A stretch of DNA of 64,000 nucleotides from [Bacillus] enclensis (GTDB lineage: Bacteria > Bacillota > Bacilli > Bacillales > Bacillaceae_B). Location: contig NZ_KQ758483.1 of the NCBI RefSeq assembly GCF_001456935.1, positions 1 through 64,000 of the forward strand, written 5' to 3'. Shown here one piece after another: positions 61,393 to 64,000 of the stretch (its first letter is position 1; the number at the start of each line of letters is the position of its first letter). The translations under genes and the position numbers were made by a program. The notes under the pieces are model-generated. The model saw only the letters and a program-made list of their open reading frames with translations. It was not told where the DNA came from and did no database searches.

Positions 61393-62241
61393 ATGAGTGG
61401 AAGGGTCATATTTGTGGAGGGTATCCCAGGTGCTGGGAAGACATCCACGGTTCAGAAGATTTCGCATTTTTTAAAGGGCAAGGATATTCCTGTAAAAGAA
61501 GTTGTGGAAGGAAACCTTGAGCAGTCCGCAGATTACGAAGGTGCCGCTTTTTTGACTGAAGATCAGTTAAAGACCATGGAAGCAGAATATGGTATCGATG
61601 CTGGAAGTGTCAGCCCTTATTGTGAAATCCTAGAACCCGGGATGCTGGTTCATTATGCAAGAATGGGTGAAACTGAAGCATTCTCAAAATCATTCATAAA
61701 AGAACTTGAGCAGTTTGATATTTATAATACTGATCCAGATATATACATGATGGTGATAAAACATAAATGGGGCTTGTTTAAAAAGTTACTTGCCGGCGCG
61801 GATGAGGTATATGTTCTGGATTGCAGCCTGCTGCAAAATCCATTGACCTTTCTAAGTGCAAGGAATGATTTGCCGGCGGAATTAATTAAAACCTTTGTCA
61901 AGGACCTTCTCATGCTGGTGAAGGAATTTCGTCCGCTGGTCGTTTACCTTGAGCCGAAAGAAATCAAAAAAGCATTGGAGCATGTGATGGCAGAACGTTC
62001 AGAGCATTGGTTTGCATTTGTGAAGGACTACTACACGAAACAAAAATATGGGATCAATCATAATCTCACTAATGATTTAGAGGGGGTCGTGAAATTTTTG
62101 GAGGATCGCATAGCATTGGAAAAGTCTATATTGAAAGATGCAGGAGTTGATTGGCTGCATATTGAAAGAGATCAAGCATCATGGAGGGACATCCTAACAA
62201 AAATTGAAGATGAGCTAACTTTGCGTTTTGTAAAAGGATGA
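61393..62241 (+). CDS. P-loop NTPase, deoxynucleoside/thymidylate kinase-like
   Basis: 283 residues. Begins MSGRVIFVEGIPGAGKTST, a Walker A P-loop at residue 10. Middle region LEPGMLVHYARMGETEAFSK and EVYVLDCSLLQNPL has the order of small kinases, but no signature assigns a substrate. ATG with AGAGGAGAG 7 nt upstream; the longer frame extends into the intergenic region. Followed after 110 bp by an MFS transporter on the same strand. Confidence 0.72.
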   Translation: MSGRVIFVEGIPGAGKTSTVQKISHFLKGKDIPVKEVVEGNLEQSADYEGAAFLTEDQLKTMEAEYGIDAGSVSPYCEILEPGMLVHYARMGETEAFSKSFIKELEQFDIYNTDPDIYMMVIKHKWGLFKKLLAGADEVYVLDCSLLQNPLTFLSARNDLPAELIKTFVKDLLMLVKEFRPLVVYLEPKEIKKALEHVMAERSEHWFAFVKDYYTKQKYGINHNLTNDLEGVVKFLEDRIALEKSILKDAGVDWLHIERDQASWRDILTKIEDELTLRFVKG

Positions 62242-62351
62242 AGCCTCATCAGACTCTGGACGGAGGAAAAAACCACCAATAGTCGCTCGGAAGGTCTAAC
62301 GGACTTGGGGTATGATTTACATATACTAGAAAATGGTGGGGATGGGTTACA

Positions 62352-63620
62352 ATGAAAAAAATGATGGAAATATTCAAGAATCCGATTTTTGTGAAGCTGT
62401 TCATGGCTAATTTGACTTCTCATATGGGAAGTGTGGTCGGACTCACGGCATTTATGTTTTACCTTTTGGACCGTTTTTCAGACCAGCCGATGTATGCTTC
62501 GATTACGGAAATGATGTATTCACTTCCGACTCTGGTTGTGTTTTTCCTGGTCGGTGTATTGGCAGACCGGATGGACCGTCAGAAAATCGCTTATCACTGT
62601 GATACGATCAGCGCAGTTTTAACCGTTATCCTGGTCGGGGCAATTTATATCGGCTGGCTTCCTTTAATTTTTGCTGTCCTTTTCATAAGAAGCGGGGTAC
62701 AGAAGTTTTTCTTTCCGGCTGAACAGGCAATCCTTCAAGGAGTACTTTCTAAGGATGACTACTCAACGGCAGCCGGTTTAAATCAGATGGTCATGAGTTT
62801 GTTCATGCTGCTCGGCAACGCCATCGCGATTTTTGTTTATTGGAATGCAGGGATATATGGGGCACTCCTTGTGGATTTCGTCACATTTGTTTTAAGTGCC
62901 ATCTTAATCAGGAAGTGTGTCATTCCTGAAGATGTACGGCAGCCTAATGGGAAACATACCTGGAAGGACCTTAATGTGTCTTTCGTCATGAAAGATTTCA
63001 AGTCCGGGCTTGTCTATATCCTGCACCATAAACTGCTGCTTTCATTGATCGGGGGATTTGGCGTCTTTGGAATCGTCAACGGAGGTTTCTCGGTCATTCC
63101 AATCTTCATCCTGAAGTATAAACTGGCCCCGGAAACATATGAAGAATATTCAATCATACTTGGGATTGCATTCGGTTCCGGGGTATTGATCGGAAGCGTT
63201 GTTTCTTCCATGCTCACCCAGAAATTTAAATTCCATCAATTGATCGTTGCCGGTCTGGTCATTTCAGGAACCTTTATCATAGCAGCCTCATTTGCTCCCA
63301 GTACATGGATATTTATGGTGATTGTATTCATCGCTGCATTGGGCCTTCCGCTTGTAAACATTGCAATCGGAGGCTGGATGCCAAGTATTATAGATCCCAA
63401 GATGATGGGGCGCGTACAAGGATGGATCAATCCCCTTATGATGTTGTCACAATCCATCACACTCGGAGCCATCGCCCTGACATTCCCGTCGGTGGTAACG
63501 GTCGAAATGCTATACTGGCTCGTCGGAGGCTGCCTCATCATCGTAGCGGCGTTCTACACAATCATCCTGCCAAAATTCACAAACCAGGAAAACATCCAGC
63601 CGGCAGCAGTGAACGGGTAA
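62352..63620 (+). CDS. MFS transporter (MFS_3 type)
   Basis: 422 residues, about 12 hydrophobic helices. N-terminal IFVKLFMANLTSHMGSVVGL, motif-A-like LVGVLADRMDRQK after helix 2, and GLPLVNIAIGGWMPSIIDPK later. Similar in type to the MFS gene at 41.3 kb but not closely related in sequence. Probably an exporter; substrate unknown. Confidence 0.82.
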   Translation: MKKMMEIFKNPIFVKLFMANLTSHMGSVVGLTAFMFYLLDRFSDQPMYASITEMMYSLPTLVVFFLVGVLADRMDRQKIAYHCDTISAVLTVILVGAIYIGWLPLIFAVLFIRSGVQKFFFPAEQAILQGVLSKDDYSTAAGLNQMVMSLFMLLGNAIAIFVYWNAGIYGALLVDFVTFVLSAILIRKCVIPEDVRQPNGKHTWKDLNVSFVMKDFKSGLVYILHHKLLLSLIGGFGVFGIVNGGFSVIPIFILKYKLAPETYEEYSIILGIAFGSGVLIGSVVSSMLTQKFKFHQLIVAGLVISGTFIIAASFAPSTWIFMVIVFIAALGLPLVNIAIGGWMPSIIDPKMMGRVQGWINPLMMLSQSITLGAIALTFPSVVTVEMLYWLVGGCLIIVAAFYTIILPKFTNQENIQPAAVNG

Positions 63621-63658
63621 TTAAAAAAGGATAAGAAAAATTGTATATCTGCTTTGGT

Positions 63659-63709
63659 TAAGACCGAACTATATTATGGATCCTTGGAACCAATTAGTTC
63701 GGTTTTTTG
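63659..63709. terminator. Family C-like palindrome, copy C6 (diverged)
   Basis: AAGACCGAACTATATTATGG with imperfect complement ...CAATTAGTTCGGTTTTTT. CCCGAAC is reduced to ACCGAAC in both arms, keeping the stem. Terminates the MFS gene. Confidence 0.7.
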
Positions 63710-63747
63710 GAACGTCTAGATTAATTTATTTAGTTTCAGTACTTACC

Positions 63748-63972
63748 AGCGGTTGATTGGAGTGCAAGACGTAGACTCCTAACCGAAAAGCGGAAGGGCT
63801 TGGTTCAGAGGCGTGTGGCATAATACGATCGGCCTGGAAGGCGTTCTTTGCCTTCTTGGTAGGTTTAGCTTATGACATGTGCCTCTAAGTCCTGCAGCTG
63901 GACAGTTATCCATCCTGAGGAGGCTCACGGGCTACCCGCGGAAAGCGAAGTCTTGCACGGAAATCATTAGCG
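63748..63972 (+). repeat. Family A element interrupted by a B element, copy A9
   Basis: AGCGGTTGATTGGAGTGCAA at the left; CTTGCACGGAAATCATTAGC at the right. Oriented with the upstream MFS gene, 41 bp after C6. Confidence 0.85.
63787..63905 (-). repeat. Family B element nested in A9
   Basis: AAGCGGAAGGGCTTGGTTC to CTGCAGCTGGACAG, opposite in direction to the host, the same configuration as in A3 and A5. Confidence 0.82.
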
Positions 63973-64000
63973 GTATTGAAAGGGAAAAGTTTTTTATAAA

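Noticed and set aside
61204..61467. 87-codon minus-strand frame over the structured element
   Set aside because: It crosses the terminator and the P-loop gene start, has no RBS, and its sequence reflects the palindrome.

Overview
The window is chromosomal DNA of a spore-forming member of the Bacillaceae. It carries spore genes (prkA, yhbH, spoVR, splAB), Gram-positive ribosome binding sites (AGGAGG-type), frequent TTG/GTG starts, and stretches collinear with Bacillus subtilis as I remember it (queG-yhbB-trmL and prkA-yhbH; yhcT-yhcU-yhcX-pgcA-yhcY-yhcZ-yhdA-yhdB-yhdC-spoVR; splA-splB). The many interspersed repeats fit a Bacillus/Rossellomorea-like genome rather than B. subtilis itself. No rRNA, tRNA, prophage or CRISPR array was recognised.

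Layout. 1-700: the tail of an IS3-family transposase, then an 82-83 bp tandem repeat. 0.7-5 kb: a B3/4-domain protein, queG, a YhbB-type amidase, trmL and nfrA. 5-9.5 kb: prkA and yhbH (stress/sporulation kinase pair) flanking two tandem paralogous small charged proteins. 9.6-17 kb: a stand-alone STAS protein, a YciI-like/kinase/zinc-ribbon cluster, proC, a SIMPL-domain protein with a Gly/Pro-rich protein, ldh with a Rex-type operator, a GNAT-TPR fusion and a phosphatase. 17-24 kb: a purine permease under PurR-type boxes, rocB, a nitroreductase, a LacI-family regulator, mscL, an ATP-grasp ligase and two tiny membrane proteins. 24.2-25.2 kb: 1.1 kb of non-coding repeats. 25-34 kb: helD, an aldo/keto reductase, wrbA, yhcT, yhcU, a thioredoxin with bdbC, and yhcX. 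34.7-45 kb: pgcA, an SDR, the YhcY/YhcZ two-component system, yhdA/B/C, an MFS exporter and spoVR. 45-49 kb: a YczE protein, the 3-hydroxybutyrate dehydrogenase/GntP-type permease pair and fbpA. 49-56 kb: an aldo/keto reductase, a kinase, splAB, an ArsC-like protein lacking its cysteines, gltP, an XRE regulator and a universal stress protein. 56-61 kb: a sigma-54 activator divergent from a YfcC-type transporter and isoaspartyl dipeptidase, with a near-consensus -24/-12 promoter. 61-64 kb: a P-loop protein and an MFS transporter.

The most unusual content is intergenic. Three repeat families recur. A is a ~130 bp palindromic element with inverted ends. B is a ~125 bp long-hairpin element. C is a ~50 bp terminator-like palindrome built on CCCGAACTAAT. 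All nine A copies lie just downstream of the 3' end of a transcription unit, after a terminator-like hairpin, and all share the orientation of that upstream gene. In five of them B sits in the middle of A, in one of two fixed configurations. Family C supplies the hairpin in six of nine cases. Separately, the 24.3 kb and 24.6 kb loci carry a 12-bp motif iterated about every 21 bp (two helical turns), and a similar 20-21 bp array lies at 37.5 kb. These look like non-coding systems worth systematic study.
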